A stretch of DNA of 64,000 nucleotides from JBCDGZ01 sp038750655 (GTDB lineage: Bacteria; Bacteroidota; Bacteroidia; Chitinophagales; Saprospiraceae), in NCBI GenBank assembly GCA_038750655.1, contig JBCDGZ010000008.1:1-64000 (forward strand), read 5' to 3'. This document shows positions 1 to 6,479 of this stretch, piece after piece. The number at the start of each line of letters is the position of its first letter. Position 1 is the first letter of the stretch. Made by a program: the position numbers and the translations under genes. Under the pieces are notes generated by a model. That model did no database searches and had not been told where the DNA came from. It was given only the letters and a program-made list of their open reading frames with translations.

Positions 1-204
1 AGGCTAAAATATGCCAATATTATAGGAGACGAAGCGGCCATCAAAGCAGCCAGAATTACCATTATTCAAAAATTCATCAAGGAGCATATTTGCATCCTCC
101 GCATCGATGAAATTGAAGCCATCATCAAGGGCAACGCTTTTGCGTCGATTCACCGAAACTTTCAAATCTATATCATTAACGATATTCAATCGAATATTCA
201 CTAA
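1..204 (+). CDS. C-terminal fragment of A-type small helical protein (cassette 1), unknown function
   Basis: The frame is open from base 1 to a TAA at 202-204 and gives 67 residues of a protein whose start lies before the window. The peptide is predicted helical and ends in the pattern EIEAIIKG...IHRNFQIYII. It aligns without large gaps to the C-terminal half of the products at 934-1218 (EIAEIIKT...IQQKFRDFIK) and 2027-2569 (EVLARFEE...MYKSFRNHIY). These define an unnamed family, here called A. The stop is 55 bases before the next gene, a P-type gene, repeating the A-then-P order seen twice more downstream. No catalytic motif is visible and I do not recognise a named family. Confidence 0.6.
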   Translation, partial: RLKYANIIGDEAAIKAARITIIQKFIKEHICILRIDEIEAIIKGNAFASIHRNFQIYIINDIQSNIH

Positions 205-259
205 ATAGCATTTAGCATTAATTACTTAACATTAATTTAAATTCTTTAAAATAATTATT

Positions 260-670
260 ATGGAAAATTCTGCATCTTTTAATCCTAGCGCCACAACGAT
301 GAGTAATGGCGGTAAAGAGAATAGAGCGGTAGCCGTAAGTCCCGGTGGAGATAACATTGTGAACATCACAATTACTAGCCTGGAGGCAATCGATAAGATC
401 ATCATCGGACTATGTCCTCAAATTGTGAATCTGAAGGCTGAGGAAATTGAAAGCATTTCCAGTATTATTAATTCTTATTTTTTCGGCAAAATAGCCGACC
501 TCAGTGAAATCACTGCCATCCTCAACATCGAGACCATCGAGTTTATCGAAGGTATCCGAATGTTAATCAAGGAAGAAAAAATTATCAACGTCCATGGACT
601 CGAAGAACATTTTGCCATCTATATCAAAGCGTTTGAAGATATTAATATCTGCGGTGATGAAATTATTTAA
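260..670 (+). CDS. P-type small acidic protein (cassette 1), unknown function
   Basis: This encodes 136 residues with no signal peptide or membrane segment. After a low-complexity N-terminus (about 35 residues) comes a roughly 95-residue helical domain with the pattern SLEAIDKII..LCPQI, a central SYFFG, the signature EFIEGIRMLIKEEKIINV and a final F..Y...F.DI. The same layout recurs in the products at 1338-1751 and 2633-3049. These three are clear paralogues that have diverged well beyond recent duplication. The gene follows an A-type gene by 55 bases and is followed by a strong hairpin terminator, so the pair is probably one transcript. Function is unknown. A paired regulator/partner or toxin-antitoxin-like arrangement is possible but nothing in the sequence proves it. 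Confidence 0.7.
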   Translation: MENSASFNPSATTMSNGGKENRAVAVSPGGDNIVNITITSLEAIDKIIIGLCPQIVNLKAEEIESISSIINSYFFGKIADLSEITAILNIETIEFIEGIRMLIKEEKIINVHGLEEHFAIYIKAFEDINICGDEII

Positions 671-741
671 TCACGCAGCATCAATTGAGAGAACTCGAAA
701 AGGTGCTCCCCTAACCAAGCCAAGATAATGTACACTTAGAG

Positions 742-764
742 CGGCAGCTGATTTTCAGCTGCCG
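742..764 (+). terminator. Terminator of cassette 1
   Basis: A perfect 10-bp inverted repeat (CGGCAGCTGA / TCAGCTGCCG) with a 3-base TTT loop is followed by an AT-rich tail (TATTTATTATA). It lies 72 bases after the P1 stop and separates cassette 1 from cassette 2. Confidence 0.65.
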
Positions 765-933
765 TATTTATTATACTGGAAAAATATTGAAAATATGGCT
801 TTTCTTGTAATGTTTATGCAGCAGTATGCGTGTTAATTATAAAGAAAAGAAAAAATTAAATCCCCAATTTTATGTACTCGGACACTACCCTTTCTATTGC
901 TATTCTATTCTTAAAATTCTAAATTCGAATATT

Positions 934-1218
934 ATGAATCAAAAAAAAATGCCCAGCGATGATTCTGAAATTCAGATTCCTAAGCAGCGTATTAGAACGC
1001 TTTACCGATCCTACCTTTCTGTTCTGCTGGTAGAACTTAATCGCCAGTCTATGGGAGGAGGAATGGCAGCAAACGAAGCGATTATTGTAGATTTTATAAG
1101 GTCGACTTTTTGCTGCAAGCGATCAGAAGAAATCGCTGAAATCATCAAGACCAACAATGTGAGATTGATCCAGCAAAAGTTTCGGGATTTTATTAAACGA
1201 CGACGCGACATAATTTAA
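934..1218 (+). CDS. A-type small helical protein (cassette 2), unknown function
   Basis: I place the start at ATG 934 (94 residues). An in-frame ATG at 826 would add 36 residues with no counterpart in the paralogue. The ATG at 934 sits in an AATTCGAATATT context like that of the neighbouring genes, whose starts follow AT-rich leaders. The product aligns almost without gaps to the N-terminal part of the 2027-2569 protein: LYRSYLSVLL matches LYRMSLPLLL, a Cys lies near the middle, and KFRDFIKRRR matches SFRNHIYDLM. It is basic at the C-terminus and lacks the helix-turn-helix of the third copy. It is followed after 119 bases by a P-type gene. No known family is recognised. Confidence 0.6.
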   Translation: MNQKKMPSDDSEIQIPKQRIRTLYRSYLSVLLVELNRQSMGGGMAANEAIIVDFIRSTFCCKRSEEIAEIIKTNNVRLIQQKFRDFIKRRRDII

Positions 1219-1337
1219 TGGCAGATTGCATCAGGCGGTACTCGGCGAAAACAAGATAAGGTAAAAAATAAAAATTCTTCATCATGTCAGTAATCAGATT
1301 CCGAACGCTAGTTCAACTGAATGAAAATCTTAAAATT

Positions 1338-1751
1338 ATGGAAAATTACAAAATGACACCTACATCTCTGGGAAATAGCACGGTAGAGCTTCCTCATGCG
1401 GCGACGACTCTCCACCCCTCCCATTCCCTACCTGCAGTCATTTATGCGATTATAGGCCTGCCATCCATAGACGGGATTATTCATCAGCTCTGTCCTGACA
1501 TCTACAACAAGTTGACCTCATTCAAAAACTTCTCGCTCATTACCCAAGCCTACATCTTTGGTGAAGAACACCAAATAGATTTTCGTGCAATCAAGGATAT
1601 GACCAATAATGTAGCTGCGGATTTTATCGAAGGTGTCCGAACATTGGTAAAAGAACAAGGCATTATTAATGTTAATGGTTTACAAGATTATTTTGACGAC
1701 TACACAGACGATTTTGCAGACATCGACATCATGAACCAAGAATCATCGTAA
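1338..1751 (+). CDS. P-type small acidic protein (cassette 2), unknown function
   Basis: The frame is open from an ATG at 1284, but the ATG at 1338 is preferred. It gives a protein beginning MENYK, matching MENSA of the first P copy, and it sits in the same TCTTAAAATTAT leader. The resulting 137 residues carry the family domain: GLPSIDGII..LCPDI, a central AYIFG, then DFIEGVRTLVKEQGIINVN and an acidic end (YFDDYTDDFADID). It is closest to the first copy in the FIEG signature and to the third copy in the GLPSID start. It follows an A-type gene and precedes a hairpin, so it closes the second A-P unit. Function is unknown. Confidence 0.65.
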   Translation: MENYKMTPTSLGNSTVELPHAATTLHPSHSLPAVIYAIIGLPSIDGIIHQLCPDIYNKLTSFKNFSLITQAYIFGEEHQIDFRAIKDMTNNVAADFIEGVRTLVKEQGIINVNGLQDYFDDYTDDFADIDIMNQESS

Positions 1752-1777
1752 GATCAATAAGCATTGTTTTTGCTTTT

Positions 1778-1806
1778 CGGCAATACCCTTTATTGTGGTG
1801 TTGCCG
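1778..1806 (+). terminator. Probable terminator of cassette 2
   Basis: CGGCAATACC and GGTGTTGCCG form a 10-bp stem (one G-T pair) around a 9-base loop, followed by a T-rich run (ATTTCTTTATG). It lies 27 bases after the P2 stop. Confidence 0.55.
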
Positions 1807-1968
1807 ATTTCTTTATGTCTTGAAAACAAAATGAAATCTTTATTCGTTTTTTCATAGAATAGGCTTCTATTTCTAAAAAAAAACTTCTCTTCGTGTAATG
1901 CATAGTCATGCGGCTGCGTGATATATGCAAAGCATCCACTATCCATAATTTGTCACTTTAATCTCTGT

Positions 1969-1987
1969 TATACCATGCTCTGGTATA
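1969..1987. promoter_or_regulatory. Operator-like palindrome before the HTH-bearing A gene
   Basis: TATACCA-N5-TGGTATA is a perfect 7-bp inverted repeat centred about 50 bases before the start at 2027. The downstream gene encodes a helix-turn-helix, so autoregulation is a reasonable guess. No T-run follows, which argues against a terminator. Confidence 0.4.
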
Positions 1988-2026
1988 GCTAGACACCTTA
2001 TTTTTTCACCTAAAAATCCGGTATTT

Positions 2027-2569
2027 ATGGATACTCAAAGAGAATCAGGGAAAGAAGTTAAGAAATGTAATTGTCCTATCGATCGACTTTATCGGATGTC
2101 TTTACCCTTACTTTTAGCCTTCATGTCTAAAAAGAGAATTTATGTAAATGATAATGAGAGGCGGAAGGAGGCCATTCAATCCTTTTTTGCCGATAAGATT
2201 TGTACCAAGCCCAAGGAGGTATTGGCACGGTTTGAGGAGCAATTTCCGTGGTTGATGTACAAATCTTTTAGAAATCATATCTACGATCTCATGCGTCGGC
2301 AAAAGGCGCGAGATAAAAAGCATGCCAGTCATCTTCAGATTGTTGGAGGGACCATGAGCAAAGAAGAACACTATGATGAGTCGGAAAAGATGCGCAGGCG
2401 TTTCCGCAGAATCATCCTGGAACGACATAATGAAAAGTATGTTAAAATATTTGATTTGATGGCAGAAGAATGGACCAATAAGGAAATTGCCATTGAACTC
2501 AACGAAAATACCAACGCAATCAACGTAGCCGTCTGTCGGATTCGTAAGACCTTGAAAGAGGTCTGTTAA
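2027..2569 (+). CDS. A-type protein fused to a sigma-region-4/LuxR-like HTH (cassette 3)
   Basis: The product has 180 residues and two parts. Residues 1-95 are the A-family domain, colinear with the 934-1218 protein (LYRMSLPLLLAF, then SFFADKIC, then SFRNHIYDLMRR). A basic linker follows (residues 95-120). The C-terminus, about 125-180, reads as a helix-turn-helix of the LuxR/sigma-70 region 4 kind: FDLMAEEWTNKEIAIELN, then NAINVAVCRIRKTLKEV, with the usual E/N-KEIA turn and a recognition helix. This suggests DNA binding, and by extension that A domains sense or dock something. It is followed 63 bases later by a P gene. It is not a full sigma factor, because region 2 is absent. Confidence 0.65.
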   Translation: MDTQRESGKEVKKCNCPIDRLYRMSLPLLLAFMSKKRIYVNDNERRKEAIQSFFADKICTKPKEVLARFEEQFPWLMYKSFRNHIYDLMRRQKARDKKHASHLQIVGGTMSKEEHYDESEKMRRRFRRIILERHNEKYVKIFDLMAEEWTNKEIAIELNENTNAINVAVCRIRKTLKEVC

Positions 2570-2632
2570 TTGCTATCTCCTATTTTTTAACCTGCTGTCT
2601 CTTTACTCGAGACACACAAAATCAACATTAAA

Positions 2633-3049
2633 ATGAGTAAGCCATTTTTAAATTCTATGTCAGACTGTACAGATGATACCATCATCGAAGACCAACCGGA
2701 AACCCCTACAACTACGACTATTATCGAAACCCAAACGACGGTCATCACTGGGCTGCCCTCCATCGATAACATTATCTGTGGATTTTATCCCAGCATTAAT
2801 CATTCTTCTAAGGAAGAGATTCATACCATCGCCGAATTGATTAAAGCTTTTATTTTCAAAAATAATAGTATTCTCGAAATCATACAGGAGCGCACCAACG
2901 AGGCGACTTCGGAATTCATTGAAGGGCTGAAGCTCCTCGCGCAAGAGCAACAGATTAAAACAATGGAAGAATTTCAGACCCACTTTGACTACTACTATCA
3001 ATCTTTTGATGTCCACAAGGTGTGTAAATGCGACAGTATCGATAGATGA
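2633..3049 (+). CDS. P-type small acidic protein (cassette 3), unknown function
   Basis: The product has 138 residues. The N-terminal 40 residues are Thr- and acid-rich (low complexity). The conserved domain follows: GLPSIDNIICGFYP, then AFIFK, then EFIEGLKLLAQEQQIKTMEE and F..YY.SFDVH. The Cys-Pro of the other two copies (LCP) is FYP here, so that Cys is not essential. It ends in a small CKC cluster not seen in the others. It is the last gene of the third A-P unit and is closed by the strongest of the three terminators. It shares no recognisable motif with named antitoxins or anti-sigma factors. Confidence 0.7.
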   Translation: MSKPFLNSMSDCTDDTIIEDQPETPTTTTIIETQTTVITGLPSIDNIICGFYPSINHSSKEEIHTIAELIKAFIFKNNSILEIIQERTNEATSEFIEGLKLLAQEQQIKTMEEFQTHFDYYYQSFDVHKVCKCDSIDR

Positions 3050-3075
3050 GAATATTTCATAATAAACTGACAGAG

Positions 3076-3111
3076 AGCTGAGCGTTGATTGTCCCAACCC
3101 TCAGCTTTTTT
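3076..3111 (+). terminator. Terminator of cassette 3
   Basis: AGCTGAGCGTTG and CAACCCTCAGCT form an 11-bp stem with one internal C-C mismatch and a 7-base loop, followed by TTTTTT. It lies 27 bases after the P3 stop and faces the converging gene at 3148. Confidence 0.8.
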
Positions 3112-3147
3112 GTTTTTGGAGAGGTTGGTGATTAATGGTTGCTGATT

Positions 3148-4608
3148 TTAATTGAAAAAATGAGAGAAGCCAAGATTCAGATTGAGCTGATGAATGCCGA
3201 TTTTCATATCGGTATCTGCGAATTTGGTTCTGCGCTGCCACATCCACTGGGGCTGGAGGTGGAGGGTCCATTGTTCGGTGAGCTGGTAGGCCAGTAGGGG
3301 GCTGAGCCGTAGGCCGATGTCGAAGGATTGGAAAGTAGAGATGGAACTGTTATCCTCGAAAGAGATGATCTCGCCCATTGGGTCCAGTGTTCTGCCGGAT
3401 TGTTGGGTGGTAAGGTTAAGGACGAGGCCGGCTCGGATACCGTAGCCGAATTTGCCGGCCTGGTGTTGTAAGCCAACTTCGAGGGGAAGACTGAGGCGTT
3501 GGTATTCATTGTAGTGAATCACATTTCGGGTCGCCAGCGCACTGGCTGAAGTATCTCCATAGAGTCGATTCAAAGTATCGCCAGAGGTGGCATCCACCCA
3601 GACTTTTAATAAGTGCTCCTTCTTTTCAACTTGAATATCTTTTTGCTGCTCGTATTCAAATTTCGACCACAGCTGATGGCGCTCTACACCGCTGTGCAGC
3701 GACCAGCGATTATTGAGCAACAGGCCCGCATGAATACCGTAGCTGATTCCCAAGAACTTATTCTCTGCGTCTTTTTTCAAATTAGCAACATCACTGAAAT
3801 CATCCGATTGGTAATTGAAGTGTAAGGTGTTAACACCTCCGCTTACGCCTACGGACCAGCGAATAGATGGCCTCTTGCTAGCATAGCTCCGCTTGCTTTC
3901 CACTAATGCTAAGGGACCCAAAGTCGGTAGCTGAGCTTCCAAGAAAGTAAATCTGGGCAGAAGCTTGGTGAATATTGGTGTTTGGGGAATGGTTAAAGTA
4001 CCAGTGGTAATGTCTTTTGCTATTAAAGTATTGTTGTCCTTGTGATTTGAAGTATTGGTAGTGGAGGATTTTATAGTCTTAGCAGCATCAGTCATAAGGG
4101 TGGTCCGATTGGTCGTTGCCTGTTTAGCTGAAATGTTTGAAAGCTCTGCGCGAGGTGCTTGAATTGATTTTTTGAGGTTCTTTTTCCGTAATTTTTTTGC
4201 TGAAAGCGGTAGTGTCTTGACGGTTTTTGCTGTAGTATCATTTATCGTTGCTGTGTTTACTGTTTTGGAGTTACTATTTAAAGAAATGGGAGAATCAGAG
4301 GTCTCCCCACCTAAAGAAAATGCCACCTCTTCCTTTGCCTTTACCTCTGTACGATCATCAGTGGCCTGCGGGCTATGTGCTTGCGAAACATCAGTATCCT
4401 CCGATGACCAGTACACTAGGGCCAATCCTCCTCCAAGAACAATCAGCAAGATGAGCACCCCTATCCATCCTCTGTGGAAAGAAGGGGCTGGCTGGCCTTG
4501 ATCCAAATCTTCTGCAATCGCCTCCCACAGCCCTTCGCCATCAAAGTTGTCGTCCGACAGCTGTTGATGCTTAAACCTTTTATTCAATTCATTTTCTATA
4601 TTGCTCAT
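3148..4608 (-). CDS. Membrane-anchored protein with C-terminal beta-barrel-like domain, partner of the adjacent sigma factor
   Basis: The product has 486 residues. Residues 1-45 are hydrophilic, with an acidic LWEAIAEDLDQG segment of the kind seen in Bacteroidota anti-sigma-like proteins. A single membrane helix lies around 46-67 (GVLILLIVLGGGLALVYW). A Ser/Thr/Lys-rich linker runs to about 245. The last 240 residues alternate hydrophobic and polar residues with repeated W/Y/F strand ends (SVGVSGGVNTLHFNY and GYGIRAGLVLNLT), as in PorT-like 8- to 12-strand outer-membrane barrels, ending in Phe-Phe-Asn. It starts 25 bases after the ECF sigma gene ends, so the two are likely co-transcribed. A membrane helix plus a barrel in one chain implies it could span the envelope. 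That is inference from composition. Confidence 0.6.
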   Translation of the reverse strand: MSNIENELNKRFKHQQLSDDNFDGEGLWEAIAEDLDQGQPAPSFHRGWIGVLILLIVLGGGLALVYWSSEDTDVSQAHSPQATDDRTEVKAKEEVAFSLGGETSDSPISLNSNSKTVNTATINDTTAKTVKTLPLSAKKLRKKNLKKSIQAPRAELSNISAKQATTNRTTLMTDAAKTIKSSTTNTSNHKDNNTLIAKDITTGTLTIPQTPIFTKLLPRFTFLEAQLPTLGPLALVESKRSYASKRPSIRWSVGVSGGVNTLHFNYQSDDFSDVANLKKDAENKFLGISYGIHAGLLLNNRWSLHSGVERHQLWSKFEYEQQKDIQVEKKEHLLKVWVDATSGDTLNRLYGDTSASALATRNVIHYNEYQRLSLPLEVGLQHQAGKFGYGIRAGLVLNLTTQQSGRTLDPMGEIISFEDNSSISTFQSFDIGLRLSPLLAYQLTEQWTLHLQPQWMWQRRTKFADTDMKIGIHQLNLNLGFSHFFN

Positions 4609-4633
4609 CTTAATGATTTAATGCAAGTTGCGA

Positions 4634-5206
4634 TTATTTAATTTTGCCCGAAAAAGGGAGGCTGCTAGTTTTAAAATCTGCCTTATCCCGAAAGGTTTTT
4701 TTTAACCAGGCCCTCGCTCTTGACAGGCGCTGCCGAGAAAGACCTTCGGTGATTTGTAGCAGCTCCGCAATTTCGTCGTGGTGGTAGCCATCAATGACAA
4801 ATAGGTTAAATACTTCGAAATATCCGAGCGGCATTTGCTTAAGAATAAATAGAACATGCTCATCGGATAAGTCTTTCATGACTTGTGGGAAGCAGATGAT
4901 TTCGTGCTTTGTTGGATCCAGTTCTTCGTTAGCGGTGCCAATAATTCTTTTGTTGTAGTTGAGGCAGGCATTGACCACAATCTTAGCTGCCCATTTGTGC
5001 AATGCTGCTTTTTGCGGATCGTATTGATCGAGGTGTTTGAACACTTTAACGAAACTCTCCTGCAAGGCATCCTTCACGTAAGAAGTATCCCTGAGGTACC
5101 GGCTGGCGATGGCTCTCAAGTAAGGCAACAGCAACTCGTACAATTGCTTTTGTGCCCTCCTGTTTTGTAATTTACAGGATTGGATCAATTCATCACTTAT
5201 GTGCAT
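4634..5206 (-). CDS. ECF-type RNA polymerase sigma-70 family factor
   Basis: The product has 190 residues. Region 2 lies around 20-90 (RAQKQLYELLLPYLRAIASR, with DALQESFVKVFKHLDQYDP typical of region 2.2-2.4). Region 4 lies around 120-170 (LFVIDGYHHDEIAELLQI followed by SRQRLSRARAWLKK). There is no region 1 or 3, as expected for extracytoplasmic-function factors. It is first in a two-gene unit with the membrane-anchored protein at 3148-4608, which probably controls it or is its target. Target promoters are unknown. Confidence 0.85.
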   Translation of the reverse strand: MHISDELIQSCKLQNRRAQKQLYELLLPYLRAIASRYLRDTSYVKDALQESFVKVFKHLDQYDPQKAALHKWAAKIVVNACLNYNKRIIGTANEELDPTKHEIICFPQVMKDLSDEHVLFILKQMPLGYFEVFNLFVIDGYHHDEIAELLQITEGLSRQRLSRARAWLKKTFRDKADFKTSSLPFSGKIK

Positions 5207-5268
5207 CCTATCGCTGCTTATTGATAAAGTTAGATTTCGCGTTCATATGCTTAAACTAAGCTAATAAA

Positions 5269-5310
5269 AGTAAAGCATCTTCAAAAAAGAGCGGATGCTT
5301 TACTTTGGAA
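5269..5310 (-). terminator. Terminator after the SprB-repeat lipoprotein gene
   Basis: AGTAAAGCATC (5269-5279) and GATGCTTTACT (5294-5304) form a perfect 11-bp stem. Read on the minus strand the hairpin is followed by TTTTATTAG, so it terminates the gene ending at 5337 before the sigma gene. Confidence 0.7.
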
Positions 5311-5336
5311 TTATTCTGGCGTTCCTTAAATCAAAT

Positions 5337-6317
5337 CTAAGGTATCGTATAAGAATCTTCAACCATACAGCCTTCGGCATCGGTAATCGCAACAGTATAA
5401 GTCATCCCACTCATCACACTGATGAACTCCGTGGTCTCTCCCGTCGACCAGAGAAAGGCAAAAGGAGCCGTTCCACCCTGCGCTACTGCTCTCAGCATAG
5501 TACCTGCAGCATCCGTGTCAAAGAAGATGCGCAAGCCATTACAAGGGTCAGTAGAAAAGCTAATCATCATCGAGGCGGTCACCACACAGCCTTCGGCATC
5601 CGTCACCGTCACCTCATAAGTCCCATCCGTAGTTACGATAATGTCCGAAGTGGTCTCCCCCGTTGACCAAGCAAAGGCATAGGGGGCTGTCCCGCCCGTT
5701 ACGGTCGCCGTCAGTACTACTCCTGCACCCGTCATAGCACTGTCAACCACTACCACCAATCTATCGCAAGGAGTACTGACCGTGGCAATGGCGGAGGCCG
5801 CCGAAGTACAACCCTCAGCATCCGTCACCGTCACGCTGTACGTGCCACTAGCCGTTGGAGTAATTTGCTCAGTAGTTTCCCCCGTCGACCATAGATAGCT
5901 ATAGGGAGCCGTCCCACCAGTGACGATAGCACCCAGACTACCTGCGGCAGTCATCTCTACGGATACCCCAAAAAGATCGCAAGGATTGGAGTTGTTGGCG
6001 CTGATCGTCGCCGTCGCTGTACAGCCTTCGGCATCCGTTACGGTTACTTCATAATCACCGCTAGTGGTGACTCTGATTTCTTGTGTTGTCTCTCCCGTTG
6101 ACCATAGGTAGGTGTAAGGCGCGGTGCCATCGTTGGCTACGGCCATGAGGGTGGCCCCGAAGGCAGTCGTCTCTATCGTCACACTCAAATCACAGACGAC
6201 GGACTCTGTAACATCATTTTCTTCAATGTTGGTCTCATCAAGATTTTCTTTAGTGCAGGACGATAGTAAGGCCGTGCCTAAGAAAAATAAAAGAAGGTAT
6301 TTAATATTGAAATTCAT
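5337..6317 (-). CDS. Lipoprotein with four SprB/PKD-like repeats
   Basis: The product has 326 residues. Its N-terminus is a lipoprotein signal (hydrophobic stretch then LLSSC, Cys at about 21). After about 20 acidic residues come four tandem units of 68-75 residues. Each starts with Cys and contains GGTAPY.Y.WSTGETT and Y.VTVTDAEGC. This is the SprB repeat found in Bacteroidota gliding adhesins and other surface proteins. The paired Cys of each unit may form disulfides. It is likely exposed on the cell surface, where the repeats act as spacers. No T9SS tail is present, so a lipid anchor is the probable retention mode. It is a single gene with its own terminator. Confidence 0.85.
   Translation of the reverse strand: MNFNIKYLLLFFLGTALLSSCTKENLDETNIEENDVTESVVCDLSVTIETTAFGATLMAVANDGTAPYTYLWSTGETTQEIRVTTSGDYEVTVTDAEGCTATATISANNSNPCDLFGVSVEMTAAGSLGAIVTGGTAPYSYLWSTGETTEQITPTASGTYSVTVTDAEGCTSAASAIATVSTPCDRLVVVVDSAMTGAGVVLTATVTGGTAPYAFAWSTGETTSDIIVTTDGTYEVTVTDAEGCVVTASMMISFSTDPCNGLRIFFDTDAAGTMLRAVAQGGTAPFAFLWSTGETTEFISVMSGMTYTVAITDAEGCMVEDSYTIP
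5340..6194 (-). repeat. Four tandem SprB-encoding repeats (~205-225 bp each)
   Basis: The DNA repeats a CAGCCTTCGGCATCCGT-like core (about 5370, 5590, 5810, 6020) and a GTGGTCTCTCCCGT-like core. The four units are similar but not identical. This is coding repeat structure that could expand or contract. Confidence 0.8.
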
Positions 6318-6479
6318 CTCGTGTACTTTATTGAAAGTTGCGATCTATGGTGTTGATCGCGACTCGGGTTAATGTGAATAGAACGAGTCAGTTCGAATTG
6401 ATACTCGACTATTAGTACACAGAGAATTCCTCAGATGTGACAGTAAGCAAAAATATTTTTTCAAAAAATAATCACCAGC

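Noticed and set aside
2027..2569. Calling the third A gene an ECF sigma factor
   Set aside because: Only a region-4-like HTH is present; region 2 (core and -10 binding) is missing.
1..3111. CRISPR array or insertion sequence as the explanation for repeated units
   Set aside because: Repeats are at protein level only, with diverged DNA. There are no direct-repeat/spacer pattern, transposase or terminal inverted repeats.
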